Positions 1 to 8,599 of a stretch of DNA of 64,000 nt are shown here, piece after piece. Within the stretch, counting starts at the first letter, position 1. Every line of letters begins with the position of its first letter. The notes under the pieces are model-generated. The model saw nothing but the letters and a program-made list of their open reading frames with translations, had not been told where the DNA came from and ran no database searches. Position numbers and translations under genes: made by a program. Source of the DNA: JBJYKD01 sp049310025 (GTDB lineage: Bacteria; Bacillota; Thermosediminibacteria; Thermosediminibacterales; Tepidanaerobacteraceae); assembly GCF_049310025.1 (NCBI RefSeq), contig NZ_JBJYKD010000005.1, positions 62,001-126,000 on the forward strand. Direction: 5' to 3'.

Positions 1-977
1 GAAAGCACCCCGCTGACAGGGGCCACCATCAGTACGGTGATTGGAAAAGCGGTCATTATAAGGCCTATTTGATTCGTCGAAAAGCCCGCCTGCGTTAGAA
101 AAAAAGGCGTCAAAAATATCATTGAATTCTGGGCGATAAAATTAAAAAGGCAGCTCAGGTTGCCGGCCGAAAACATGCGGTTTCTAAAAAGCGAAAGGTC
201 CAGCATGGGTTCTTCCGCTCTTTTTTCTTGGATTATAAATGCCGTGAACGCCAAAATGAAGACGATTAACAGCATGTATCCCGTGCCGGAACTCCAGCCG
301 ATTTCCTGGCCCTTGCTGATATATAAGAGGAGCGAAGCTAAAAAAATAAAGCCAAGCACAGCGCCCGGAGGATCAAACTTTTCCGGTTTGAGCCTGCCGT
401 CATCGGGAAGAATCTTTCTTGCCCACAGAAAACCGCCTATGCCTATGGGGAGGTTTATGAAGAATATGTAACTCCAGCCAAGGCTGTAAAGCAGAAATCC
501 GCCAAGAGAAGGCCCAACGGCAAGCCCCACCGCCACGGCCATGGCGTTAAACCCCAGGGCTTTGCCCCGTTCGGAGGGAGGGAAGGTGCCGGTAATTATG
601 GCCGGCGCCACGGCCATCATCATTCCAGCCCCTGCCGCCTGTATGGCCCGGGCCAGGATCAAAACACCGATAACCGGGGAAAGGCCGCACAAAGCCGAGG
701 CTACTGTAAATACCAGCATGCCCCACAAAAAGAGCTTCCTGTACCCCAGCATATCACCCAACCTTCCATATGTAAGCAAAAGGCTGCTCAGGACCAGAAG
801 GTAAGACATGGAAACCCAGCTGACCGTCGACATCCCCACATTGAATACCTTCGAGAGAGTCGGCATGGCCACGTTCACCACACTGCCGTCGAGGGGGCCC
901 ATGGCACTGCCTATGAGGACCGCCAGCAAAACTTTGTACCTGTTCATATTATCCTCTATTCCGTAACTTCTGGCCAT
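1..977 (-). CDS. MFS drug exporter, DHA2/EmrB type (3' end outside window)
   Basis: Predicted proton-driven multidrug exporter of the major facilitator superfamily in the cytoplasmic membrane. About 325 N-terminal residues are in the window and the gene runs off the left edge. The protein starts with a hydrophobic helix followed by LDGSVVNVAMP, the DHA2-type motif of 14-helix exporters, and then has GRLGDMLGYRKL, the conserved loop between helices 2 and 3, and a motif-C-like stretch (AVAVGLAVGPSLGG). Two in-frame ATG starts are possible, at 977 and 947. The second has AGAGG five bases upstream, so the first ten residues may not be made. The substrate cannot be inferred. Confidence 0.85.
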   Translation of the reverse strand, partial: MARSYGIEDNMNRYKVLLAVLIGSAMGPLDGSVVNVAMPTLSKVFNVGMSTVSWVSMSYLLVLSSLLLTYGRLGDMLGYRKLFLWGMLVFTVASALCGLSPVIGVLILARAIQAAGAGMMMAVAPAIITGTFPPSERGKALGFNAMAVAVGLAVGPSLGGFLLYSLGWSYIFFINLPIGIGGFLWARKILPDDGRLKPEKFDPPGAVLGFIFLASLLLYISKGQEIGWSSGTGYMLLIVFILAFTAFIIQEKRAEEPMLDLSLFRNRMFSAGNLSCLFNFIAQNSMIFLTPFFLTQAGFSTNQIGLIMTAFPITVLMVAPVSGVL

Positions 978-1128
978 CGAACTCCATCTCCCCCGCTAAG
1001 TCATTAAGAAATATAAATTCTCTATTTTTCGGCTTACTCTGATTCCTTTCAAAAGCTGCAAATCTGATTCATCCGGCGTATCATAACATGAACACGCATC
1101 CCAGAGCATTATATCAAGGGCTTTTTTT

Positions 1129-1157
1129 ATTTTATTATAAACAACCAGTTTTTTCAA
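1129..1157 (-). promoter_or_regulatory. Putative sigma-A promoter for the MFS exporter
   Basis: On the minus strand TTGAAA and TAAAAT are separated by exactly 17 bases. It would give a leader of roughly 150-180 nt before the exporter gene. The stretch 978-1250 otherwise shows no coding potential. Assignment rests on sequence match alone. Confidence 0.45.
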
Positions 1158-1250
1158 CCATTCCCGGAAACCGTGAAATTATTCAACTTTAGAAAGGTGG
1201 AAACGCTATTAATTGTGAAAAAGAACATTTTCCTTTTTATGTGAATTTTC

Positions 1251-1279
1251 TTGAAATTTCAATAAGGCTATGGTAAAAT
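1251..1279 (+). promoter_or_regulatory. Sigma-A promoter for the Cys-rich small gene
   Basis: TTGAAA (1251-1256), a 17-base spacer and TAAAAT (1274-1279). The expected start is near 1287, which leaves a GC-rich leader of about 85 nt before the ATG at 1372, in contrast with the AT-rich surroundings. Confidence 0.55.
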
Positions 1280-1286
1280 ATAATCA

Positions 1287-1371
1287 CTAATCAACCGGCG
1301 GCGGTCCACCTGCGGCGGGGAAACCGTCCGGTGCGGGTGCCGCGGGTAAAACAAGTGAAAGGGTGACCCTT
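1287..1371 (+). promoter_or_regulatory. GC-rich structured leader with a hairpin over the ribosome site
   Basis: The presumed 5' leader is far more GC-rich than its flanks and can form several stems, for example GCGG with CCGC around 1334-1344. Directly before the ATG, AAGGG (1359-1363) and CCCTT (1367-1371) form a perfect five-pair stem with loop TGA, so the likely Shine-Dalgarno bases lie inside a hairpin. Such an arrangement is typical of translational control by RNA folding. No known riboswitch class was recognised. Confidence 0.35.
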
Positions 1372-1548
1372 ATGCCAGCTCCCAAAAAAGTGAACTATAC
1401 GGAAATTGCCGGGTGTGAATTTTTAAAGTGTGAAGACACCTGCTACGGGCCCATCTGCTACTGCGATCTCGAGGCCTGGGGCAATAAGGCGCCATGCAGC
1501 GATGCCGTAAAAGAAACCTGTGAAAAAGAGCATCATATCATAATGTGA
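1372..1548 (+). CDS. Small cysteine-rich protein of unknown function (58 aa)
   Basis: The protein has seven cysteines in 58 residues (positions 15, 20, 24, 29, 31, 42 and 50) and a C-terminal HH at 54-55. There is no signal peptide or membrane helix. The density of Cys and His suggests metal or iron-sulfur binding in the cytoplasm, but no family was recognised. ATG at 1372 was preferred to an in-frame GTG at 1363 because AAAGGG lies at proper distance only from the ATG. The gene has its own promoter and terminator, stands alone, and converges with the GDP-mannose pyrophosphorylase gene. Confidence 0.6.
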   Translation: MPAPKKVNYTEIAGCEFLKCEDTCYGPICYCDLEAWGNKAPCSDAVKETCEKEHHIIM

Positions 1549-1550
1549 AA

Positions 1551-1585
1551 GGGGCTGGATTGTGATTTTTCCGCCCCATTTTTGT
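1551..1585 (+). terminator. Rho-independent terminator of the Cys-rich gene
   Basis: GGGGC, one bulged base, GGA pair with TCC GCCCC (1570-1577), followed by ATTTTTGTT. It lies right behind the stop codon and partly overlaps the end of the convergent gene. Confidence 0.6.
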
Positions 1586-2667
1586 TATAGCAGCTCTTCC
1601 CTTCCCATCTTTTTTAATTTTTCCACCACTTTTTTTACATCCTGAGCCTTTTTTTTCGGGCACACCAGCAGCGCGTCGCTGGTTTCCACCACGATCATGT
1701 CTTCCAGCCCCACCGCCGCCACCAGCCGGCTGTTGGAGTATATGATGGAATTCCTTGTTTCGATCTCTACAAAATCGCCCCTGGCGATATTTCCGTTCTC
1801 GTCGGGCGGAAAAACGCTGCCCAGCGAATCCCAGCTACCGAGGTCGTTCCAGCCGAAATCTCCAGGTATAACCACCACTTCCTGGGCTCTTTCCATGATG
1901 CCGTAGTCTATGGAAATGTCCGGCAGGGTGGGATAAATCTCTTCCACATACCGCATTTCTTCCGGCGTCCCCAGATATGGCTCTATTTGCGCCATTTTGT
2001 AGTACAGCCTGGGCAAAAACCTTTCAAAATTGGAAAGTATGACCGACGTCTTCCATACGAACATACCGCTGTTCCAGAGGTAGTTGCCGCTTTCAAGGTA
2101 GGTCTTGGCCTTGGGTACGTCGGGTTTTTCCACAAATTCCAGCACTTCATAGGCGGTCTTGTCTTCGGCTGTCAGGGTTTTGTCCCGGTCAAATTTTATA
2201 TAGCCGTACCCGGTGGAAGGGAAAGTGGGAGTTATGCCCATGGTGACCAGCTTGCCTTCGCGCTCCGCAATACAGCACGACGCCTTCAAAACCCTCTGGA
2301 ATTCCTGGGTGTTTTTTATGTAGTGGTCCGACGGGAAAACCCCCATCACGGCGTCACCGATTCTCTTTTTAATTACAAAAGCTGCGTATGCGATACAGGC
2401 GGCGGTATTTCTCCCCACCGGTTCCACCAGTACATTTTCGGCGGGTATTTCATCCGAGACCACCTGTTGAAGCATCTTTTCCTGCACCTTGTTGGTGACT
2501 ATCAGTATTCTCTCCGGCGGAATAATATCCTTTATCCTCTTTATGGTATCGTTAATCATGCTGTCCTCGCCGGTAATGTTTAAAAACTGTTTGGGAGTGG
2601 ATACACGGCTTAAAGGCCAGAAACGCGTGCCGCCGCCTCCGGCCATTATGACTCCGTATGTCTCCAT
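1585..2667 (-). CDS. manC: Mannose-1-phosphate guanylyltransferase (GDP-mannose pyrophosphorylase)
   Basis: Makes GDP-mannose from GTP and mannose 1-phosphate for envelope polysaccharide or glycoprotein glycans. At 360 residues it is the short form: the nucleotidyltransferase domain without the C-terminal phosphomannose isomerase domain of long ManC proteins. The signature GGGGTRFWPLSR is at residues 10-21, with FVEKPD and NSGMF further on as expected for the family. A GGGGGGT ribosome site precedes the ATG. It is 34 bases behind the phosphoribosyltransferase gene on the same strand and may be co-transcribed with it. In an S-layered organism the product may feed S-layer glycosylation (inference). 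Confidence 0.92.
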   Translation of the reverse strand: METYGVIMAGGGGTRFWPLSRVSTPKQFLNITGEDSMINDTIKRIKDIIPPERILIVTNKVQEKMLQQVVSDEIPAENVLVEPVGRNTAACIAYAAFVIKKRIGDAVMGVFPSDHYIKNTQEFQRVLKASCCIAEREGKLVTMGITPTFPSTGYGYIKFDRDKTLTAEDKTAYEVLEFVEKPDVPKAKTYLESGNYLWNSGMFVWKTSVILSNFERFLPRLYYKMAQIEPYLGTPEEMRYVEEIYPTLPDISIDYGIMERAQEVVVIPGDFGWNDLGSWDSLGSVFPPDENGNIARGDFVEIETRNSIIYSNSRLVAAVGLEDMIVVETSDALLVCPKKKAQDVKKVVEKLKKMGREELL

Positions 2668-2701
2668 AAAACTACCCCCCTTAAAGTAAAAGGAATCTAA
2701 T

Positions 2702-3340
2702 TTATTTTTCCCGCAATACGGGAAAAATTTTCATGACTTCTTCATCGGATACCTGCGGAAACTCTTCATAAAACTGCCCCACCGCAAAAAAGGGCTCCTC
2801 CGAACAAAGATATACCACTTCATTTACCTGGGGCTCGAGTTCTGCAAGGGTATCCGGGGCTATCACGGGCGAGGCCAGTATAATCTTTTCCGCCCCGAGG
2901 TCTTTCAAAAACTTTACGGCGGCCCTGACCGTATAGCCCGTGGCTATACCGTCGTCCACCAGCAGGGCTTTTTTGCCGGCCAGACTGTGATATTCGGCCT
3001 TCCCTCTATATTTTTTGAGCCTTCGATTGATCTCCTCCATCTTACGCCGGGCTTCCCTCTCTATATAATCACTACTCACATTAAACATTTTTACGGCCCT
3101 TTCGTCCACAATCACGCTCCCGGTAGGGCCCACTGCCCCTATGGCCAGTTCCTCGTTAAAGGGCGCCCCGATCTTTCTTGCCACCACTATATCCATCGGC
3201 AGATTTAGGCGGTCGCAGATTACATCTGCAATGACCACCCCGCCCCGGGGTATGGCGAAAACCACGGCGCCTTTATCGTTTTTATACTTTTCAAGGGCTC
3301 CGGCAAGTTTCTCCGCCGCATCGCGCCTGTTCCTGAACAT
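2702..3340 (-). CDS. Predicted phosphoribosyltransferase (COG1926 type)
   Basis: Cytoplasmic PRTase-fold protein of 212 residues. The PRPP-binding loop LLVDDGIATGYT lies near residues 126-137, two acidic residues followed by the small-residue loop, and FAIPRGGV near the N-terminus is typical of this stand-alone group. The physiological acceptor is unknown for the group; some members act as phosphoribosyl hydrolase-like or regulatory proteins. The start chosen is the ATG at 3340, which has AAGGA eight bases upstream; in-frame GTG (3358) and ATG codons lie just before it. It precedes manC in the same direction. Confidence 0.8.
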   Translation of the reverse strand: MFRNRRDAAEKLAGALEKYKNDKGAVVFAIPRGGVVIADVICDRLNLPMDIVVARKIGAPFNEELAIGAVGPTGSVIVDERAVKMFNVSSDYIEREARRKMEEINRRLKKYRGKAEYHSLAGKKALLVDDGIATGYTVRAAVKFLKDLGAEKIILASPVIAPDTLAELEPQVNEVVYLCSEEPFFAVGQFYEEFPQVSDEEVMKIFPVLREK

Positions 3341-3608
3341 AAACATCATCCTTATCACAAGCCCGACATGCCCGCCTCTACGCGACCATTATAGATGCGC
3401 ACTTTCTGAGGGTTGTTTCTGAAAAAAATTTTATATTATTATCTGATGCATTTCAAGATATGATGCATTTTAAGCGTTATCAGAAAAGATATCCTTTTTA
3501 ATCCCGTCGTATTTAAAAGGCTATTGAACAAAAATCTTTCCTTTACATCAATACATCAAAGATAATATATTATATTTCTGGTGATTTATCTCCAAAAAAC
3601 CCTCCTGA
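3341..3608. other. AT-rich spacer upstream of the phosphoribosyltransferase
   Basis: No coding potential was seen. A TATAAT-like -10 element lies near 3386-3391 on the minus strand but has no good -35. Two copies of TGATGCATTT occur at about 3443 and 3460. Confidence 0.3.
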
Positions 3609-3791
3609 AAGAATAAAAGAAGCCACCTCAACATGGCTCAAGCCGCCCGGCGGCTCTATATTCACCGCAACACCCCGATGTACCGGCTGGACAAAATCGC
3701 TTCTCACACCGGCCTTGATCTGAGGAATTTCAAAGACGCAATAAAAATGGAGGTTTACTTCCAGTTATATGGTTTGGAATTATTCAAATAG
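3609..3791 (+). pseudogene. Remnant of a PucR/CdaR-family regulator (C-terminal HTH only)
   Basis: An open frame between an in-frame TGA and a TAG encodes about 60 residues. It reads AQAARRLYIHRNTPMYRLDK and then KIASHTGLDLRNFKDAIK, which matches the C-terminal helix-turn-helix of PucR/CdaR-type regulators (consensus A..LYIHRNTL.YRL.KI..ITG.DL). The rest of the regulator is missing, there is no ribosome site, and the best ATG (3633) starts inside the domain. It is therefore read as a decayed gene fragment left in the spacer behind the PTS operon. Confidence 0.6.
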
Positions 3792-3840
3792 ATATTCAAG
3801 CAAGAAGCAGGCGCTGTGGGTATGGATGTCTGAATGCTCC

Positions 3841-3869
3841 AAAAAAAGAGATAACATGAAAGTTATCTC
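3841..3869 (-). terminator. Terminator of the PTS operon
   Basis: GAGATAAC (3848-3855) and GTTATCTC (3862-3869) form a perfect eight-pair stem with a six-base loop. On the minus strand it is followed by seven T (3847-3841), about 75 bases behind the last operon gene. Confidence 0.85.
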
Positions 3870-3944
3870 TCCACATTCTTCACAAAAGGTGTTTCGGACA
3901 TTGCGGTATCTTCGCCTAATCAACCCGCATCGCATTTATTTAAG

Positions 3945-4991
3945 TTAATAGTGAGTGCCCGACACCAAATCGAAGACGATGCAGTTTTTAATCACCCTGC
4001 CTTCTTTGTGCTCGATTAACGCTTTTTTAATGTCTCGAATATCATATTCATTTTCTACGAAGTCTTCAGAACTTATCACTTTTCTCTTTAGTAATTCAAA
4101 TGCCACCATTACATGCTTTGGTGTTGTATGGAAAACTCCCTTAATTGTCAATTGTGAATAATGAATAACTCTGGTATCTATAGATACCGTCGTCCCGGCT
4201 TTTGCTCCGCCAAAAAGAAGCACTTTGCCACCTTTGCGGGCCATCATTATAGTTTTCTGCCACGTTTCCGGGAGCCCGACGGCTTCTATGGCTACGTCCA
4301 CACCGCGTTGGTTTTCGGTAACTTTTTTTACAGCCTCAATTTGATCGTTTAATTTTGAAGCGTTTAAGACTATGTCCGCTCCCAGCTTCTCGGCCTTTTT
4401 AAGTCTTTCATCGTGTAAGTCCACAGTAATAACTTTTGCACCTTTTAGGTGTGCCAGTTTTGTAAACATCAAACCTATAGGGCCCGCTCCATTGATTACC
4501 ACCACCTCGCCCGGGTGGATGTCCGCTTCTTCTATGCCGTAAACTGCACAGGAAAAAGGCTCCATAAGCGCAGCATCTTTAAAAGACAATCCTTCCGGCA
4601 GTTTAAAAGTGTTTTGATCCACTATCTCCTGTGGAATTCGCTGATACTCTGAAAAAGCTCCAAGATTAAATTTTATATTTTCGCACAGGGAATGCTGGCC
4701 ATGTTTGCAAAAATAACACCTATTACACGGCGCCGAATTATGAGCAACAACTCTATCGCCGACCTTAAATCCATTCACTCCTTCACCTACATATGCCACT
4801 TCTCCTGCGGCTTCATGCCCGAATGGATATGGCGGTTTCCACAAAGGATAACCTCTTAGATACGTTTTTACGTCTGTTCCACACGTCAATGCCACCCTGT
4901 TTTTTACAACTATTTCGCCGTAACCGGGTTTGGGAATTTCCACTTCCTCAATTCTGACATCTTCAGGGCCGTAAAACAATGCCGTTTTCAT
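3945..4991 (-). CDS. Zinc-dependent polyol/sugar-phosphate dehydrogenase (MDR family)
   Basis: Medium-chain dehydrogenase of 348 residues, expected to oxidise a secondary alcohol of a polyol or polyol phosphate with NAD(P). Catalytic zinc ligands Cys37 and His59-Glu60 are visible; the structural zinc site has Cys89, Cys92, Cys95 and Cys103; the Rossmann motif GAGPIGL is near residue 168. Relatives include sorbitol, threonine and galactitol-1-phosphate dehydrogenases. It is the last gene of the PTS operon and overlaps the aldolase by 29 bases. The galactitol-type PTS upstream suggests a phosphorylated polyol as substrate, which would make it the functional counterpart of GatD (inference). Confidence 0.85.
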   Translation of the reverse strand: MKTALFYGPEDVRIEEVEIPKPGYGEIVVKNRVALTCGTDVKTYLRGYPLWKPPYPFGHEAAGEVAYVGEGVNGFKVGDRVVAHNSAPCNRCYFCKHGQHSLCENIKFNLGAFSEYQRIPQEIVDQNTFKLPEGLSFKDAALMEPFSCAVYGIEEADIHPGEVVVINGAGPIGLMFTKLAHLKGAKVITVDLHDERLKKAEKLGADIVLNASKLNDQIEAVKKVTENQRGVDVAIEAVGLPETWQKTIMMARKGGKVLLFGGAKAGTTVSIDTRVIHYSQLTIKGVFHTTPKHVMVAFELLKRKVISSEDFVENEYDIRDIKKALIEHKEGRVIKNCIVFDLVSGTHY

Positions 4992-5652
4992 CTCTTTCTC
5001 TCCTCTGAAAATTTTTTTGCCCGTAAGTTTTGAACTTTTCCAACACTATATCCATCTCCGCATCAGTCAGTATTACCGGTTCTCCTATGCATTTTGTTCT
5101 GTAAAACACTTCACAGCAGAATTCAATTTCTTCCGCAGTATTAAACGCATATTCAATATCATTTCCACCAGCCAGCAATCCATGATTTCCAAGCAGCACC
5201 GCAAATCTGTCTTTCATGCCTTCAAACGCCGTTTCGGCCAGTTCTCTTGTACCAAAAGTTGTATATTTCGTGCATCTTACGGTCTTTCCGGCAAAGCCAA
5301 TAAGATAGTGAAGAGGCGGTAAATCCCAATTTAAACACGCTATTGTGGTAGCATAAACGGAGTGGGTATGGACTACAGCGTTTATATCTCCTCTCTTTTC
5401 ATAAAAAATTTTGTGCATATCATACTCGCTTGAAGGCTTTCTATTGCCGTCCACTATCTTCCCATTCAGATCTAATATAACGACATCTTCCGGTTTTGTT
5501 TCAAAATAATCCATCCCACTGGGGCTGATGGCCAGTAATCCCTTCTCACGGTTAAAAATACTGATATTCCCTCCGGTCCCCCTTGTCAATCTGTGTGTGA
5601 TTAGTTTTTTGCCATATTCCACGATCAATTCCCTCTCTTTTTGTAAAAGCAT
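4963..5652 (-). CDS. Class II aldolase, FucA/AraD family
   Basis: Zinc aldolase-type protein of 229 residues, similar to L-fuculose-phosphate aldolase and ribulose-5-phosphate 4-epimerase. Zinc ligands HTH (His95, His97) and His157 in GNHGLLA are present, and Glu76 in SSEYDMH is the expected catalytic acid. The start at 5652 was chosen because AGGAGG lies seven bases upstream. An upstream TTG would put the ribosome site inside the gene. Placed between the two dehydrogenases of the operon, it probably cleaves a ketose phosphate to dihydroxyacetone phosphate and an aldehyde (inference). Confidence 0.85.
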   Translation of the reverse strand: MLLQKERELIVEYGKKLITHRLTRGTGGNISIFNREKGLLAISPSGMDYFETKPEDVVILDLNGKIVDGNRKPSSEYDMHKIFYEKRGDINAVVHTHSVYATTIACLNWDLPPLHYLIGFAGKTVRCTKYTTFGTRELAETAFEGMKDRFAVLLGNHGLLAGGNDIEYAFNTAEEIEFCCEVFYRTKCIGEPVILTDAEMDIVLEKFKTYGQKNFQRRERDENGIVLRP

Positions 5653-5674
5653 ATAAGTTCCTCCTGCCAAAAAA

Positions 5675-6724
5675 TTATTTTATACCATTTTGATTCACTA
5701 TAAGTTCACTGAATCCCTTTTCCAGATATTTGTTTATTTCTTCTACTAGAAGTTTGGGCGACCTGGGTATGGCATCAACGGTATCTCCAGCCAGGTGCGC
5801 CGTCAGCGTAACATTATCAAGTTTTAATAGAGGATGGCCGGCCGGTATTGGCTCCTCCCAGAACACATCAAGAGCCGCACCGGCGATTTTCTTTTTCTCA
5901 AGGGCCTCCACTATGGCTTCTTCTTCCAGCACCCCGGCCCTTGATGTATTGACCAAGTAAGCCGTGGGCTTCATCAGGGAAATCAATTTTTTGTCAATAA
6001 TATTTTGGGTATCATCAGTAAGCCTGAGATGCAAGGAAATTATGTCCGATTCTTTGAAAAGGTCTTCTATAGTTGTCATTTTAATATTTATCCCTTTTTT
6101 CAAAAGAGAATCGGGAGTTACAAAAGGATCATATCCTAAAACTTCGACACCCAGAGCGCAAAGTTTTCTGGCCACAAGGCATCCGATATGGCCCAGGCCG
6201 ACCAAGCCCACCTTCAGTTCCTTGAATGTGGTTGTTATGCCGCTGTTGGGAAATTCTTTTTCCCATTTTCCCTGCATTATTGCATGGTGGCTGCGCGCTA
6301 TATTTCGTGTCTCAGCTATCATCAATCCGATTGTAAAATCAGCGACAGGTTCGGCGTTTCTGATGATATGCATGACGGGAATATTCTTGTCTGTCGCCGC
6401 TTCTACATCAATGTGTTCAAGACCTCCCCTGCACGTGCCGATTAATTTTAGCCTTTTTGCTTTTTCTATTACAGCCCGGGGTACCGGTGCGAAATGAACA
6501 AGTAAAAGCTCTGCATCTTCGATTTCTTCCAGCAGACCTGACGCCGTCGGTTCGGCCTCAGGACCATTTTTTTCTATGTTAAGGGCTTTCTTTTGAAATT
6601 CTTCCTTGTCTTTAACCCGCCATTCAACCGGGACTATCGTCTTATCATTAACTTTTATCCCCTGTGCGCTTTTTGAAAAATTATCAGCTGTTACGTGTAT
6701 ATCCCCAACTACAACTATTTTCAC
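5675..6724 (-). CDS. D-isomer-specific 2-hydroxyacid dehydrogenase
   Basis: NAD-dependent dehydrogenase of the SerA/hydroxyacid family, 349 residues. The nucleotide fold shows GLVGLGHIGCLVARKL. The catalytic Arg lies in NTSRAGVL, with Glu in DVFWEEP and His in LTAHLAG. There is no regulatory ACT domain. The GTG at 6724 was chosen because AGAGGTGAT precedes it; a longer frame to 6784 lacks a ribosome site. Together with an aldolase and a polyol dehydrogenase in a PTS operon it suggests that the pathway passes through a 2-hydroxy or 2-keto acid, or that the imported compound is itself a sugar acid (inference). Confidence 0.82.
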   Translation of the reverse strand: MKIVVVGDIHVTADNFSKSAQGIKVNDKTIVPVEWRVKDKEEFQKKALNIEKNGPEAEPTASGLLEEIEDAELLLVHFAPVPRAVIEKAKRLKLIGTCRGGLEHIDVEAATDKNIPVMHIIRNAEPVADFTIGLMIAETRNIARSHHAIMQGKWEKEFPNSGITTTFKELKVGLVGLGHIGCLVARKLCALGVEVLGYDPFVTPDSLLKKGINIKMTTIEDLFKESDIISLHLRLTDDTQNIIDKKLISLMKPTAYLVNTSRAGVLEEEAIVEALEKKKIAGAALDVFWEEPIPAGHPLLKLDNVTLTAHLAGDTVDAIPRSPKLLVEEINKYLEKGFSELIVNQNGIK

Positions 6725-6787
6725 TAATATCACCTCTTTAAACCTAAAACCGGGGTTAGAGTAGGCTCTGGATAAAATCTCCAAATT

Positions 6788-8212
6788 TTATATTGTAAAA
6801 CTTTTAGACTCTGTTAATGGTAATACCCCTATATTTGCACTATTTTCCAGATAATTTGCCACTTTGTCCCTGTTTTTCTTAAACCAGAAATAAAGGATAA
6901 AATAGAGCAATATAACGCAGCCAATTACAAACATGTTCTGGGAAAGAAATGCCAGGAACAATAGACCCATCATAGGATTTGACAGTATGCCGAAGCTTGT
7001 TATTAACATAGCTGCACTCGGTATTGTAACACCTACCTGTTGTGCTACCTGGGTAAACATGGGCGCAGTATATGAACACATATAAAGTCCCAAACTGAAC
7101 CATATAGTGCTGGAAATTAACGCCTTGAATATGTTGCCATTTGAGATGCAAATTATCACTTCTACCATGAACGGCAGTGCTATTAAGTCGACCATAGGAA
7201 GAGTCTTATTGCCCGGCAATATAAGAGCCATCAACACCATTATCGGTATTAGCATAATGCCGGTTATAAGAGTGGCCGTTTCTCCATAACCAGCCGCGTC
7301 GTTTACTGCAAGATACCAGTCTCTCGATTTTCCTCCTGATTTTGCAGCTTTTTTTGAAGCTTCTGTCAAGGGAGTAAACGCCGAGGCAAAAATACCAGCC
7401 ACCTTTGGGAAAATGGCCATAACCGCAGCCGTTGTAATTCCCACTTTGGTGATTTCTCCCCAGGCCGCAAGGGTATTCAATTTCCCGACATTGCCCATTA
7501 TCCCCAGGAATAATCCCAGCAGAAGGCCAAGAGAAGTGGGCTCACCTAAAAAACCCATTTTCTTTTGCAGTGCTTCCGGTCTAAGGTTTATCCTGTATAC
7601 TCCAAGTTTGTTTAAAATCCAATCCATACCAATGGCGTAAGGTACACAACCTATATGATGCGGAGCTGTCATGGTACAGTGAGGATAATTGTAGTAGGTA
7701 GACCATCTTTTTTCAAGCATCTCTGCAAAAAGCAATATATAAAGATTCATGACTACCATTGTCAGAATAGAGAAAGCCATGTTTTTGGTCAGAAGATATA
7801 TCATTGAACCCCATACCATGAACGAGTAATTGTTCCACAGATCTCCAGGCATAAAGATGTTAGTCCAGCCAACCAGAAATAAAAATATTTGGATCAGGAG
7901 CGCAAGGCCTACAAAAATCATTCCCACCTGAGTAGAGTATGCTACCACTGAAGTAGTCTGCCAACCTATATCCAGAACAGGCAGCTTTACGCCTGTGTTC
8001 TCCACCATTCGCTGCACCGTAGGAACTATTACGGGAATATATGCGTTTATCAGCATGGTAAAGCCCATAAGACCAATGCCGGCAAAAAGAGCAAGATCGA
8101 ACGCTTTTTTTGGCTTAACCTTAAGTACAAGAGCAACAATATAAAGGATAACCGGAACAAAAATGGCGGCCCCAAAAGTGTCAAAAATATTTTTCATTGC
8201 CTGTAACATCAT
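6788..8212 (-). CDS. PTS galactitol-type permease, EIIC subunit
   Basis: Membrane transport subunit of a galactitol-family phosphotransferase system, 474 residues with about ten or more hydrophobic segments. It shows family features such as VGWTNIFMPGDLWNNYSF and the loop NYPHCTMTAPHHIG. It moves the sugar alcohol or sugar across the membrane while EIIB phosphorylates it. It lies 32 bases behind the EIIB gene and 63 bases before the dehydrogenase start. The substrate is not determined by the sequence; galactitol, arabitol and related polyols are typical of the family. Confidence 0.88.
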   Translation of the reverse strand: MMLQAMKNIFDTFGAAIFVPVILYIVALVLKVKPKKAFDLALFAGIGLMGFTMLINAYIPVIVPTVQRMVENTGVKLPVLDIGWQTTSVVAYSTQVGMIFVGLALLIQIFLFLVGWTNIFMPGDLWNNYSFMVWGSMIYLLTKNMAFSILTMVVMNLYILLFAEMLEKRWSTYYNYPHCTMTAPHHIGCVPYAIGMDWILNKLGVYRINLRPEALQKKMGFLGEPTSLGLLLGLFLGIMGNVGKLNTLAAWGEITKVGITTAAVMAIFPKVAGIFASAFTPLTEASKKAAKSGGKSRDWYLAVNDAAGYGETATLITGIMLIPIMVLMALILPGNKTLPMVDLIALPFMVEVIICISNGNIFKALISSTIWFSLGLYMCSYTAPMFTQVAQQVGVTIPSAAMLITSFGILSNPMMGLLFLAFLSQNMFVIGCVILLYFILYFWFKKNRDKVANYLENSANIGVLPLTESKSFTI

Positions 8213-8244
8213 AACACCTCTCCTTAGATTTCATATTATAACTT

Positions 8245-8544
8245 TTATTTCCCCAAATTTTTAAGAACCTTAAAAACCTCTTCCAAAAACTCTTCTTCAC
8301 CAAAACCCGTCAGAAATCCAACCGCATTGATGGCAGGAATATCGATATTCCCGTGAATTGGGCTGGTATAGGCAATAAAATCATAATCTCCCGTACTCAA
8401 TGCACTTTCAACCCCTCCTGGATTTACTTCAGTTGTAATTACATTATAACCTTTTCCCCCCAGCACTTCTTTTAGTTTTGTAGCTATCATCGAGGAACTG
8501 ACTGTACCGGAACCGCATACTGTTAAAATTTTTACTGTTTTCAT
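8245..8544 (-). CDS. PTS galactitol-type EIIB subunit
   Basis: Small cytoplasmic phosphocarrier of 99 residues. Cys10 in LTVCGSGTVSSSM is the expected phosphocysteine, followed by the typical loop and VNPGGVESAL. It receives phosphate from EIIA (His65 of the next upstream gene) and passes it to the sugar bound by EIIC. AGAAAGGATGG lies before the ATG. Confidence 0.9.
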   Translation of the reverse strand: MKTVKILTVCGSGTVSSSMIATKLKEVLGGKGYNVITTEVNPGGVESALSTGDYDFIAYTSPIHGNIDIPAINAVGFLTGFGEEEFLEEVFKVLKNLGK

Positions 8545-8599
8545 TAATATCCATCCTTTCTGTATTTGTTATTTAAGTTTTTATAATTTGTTAAATTGA

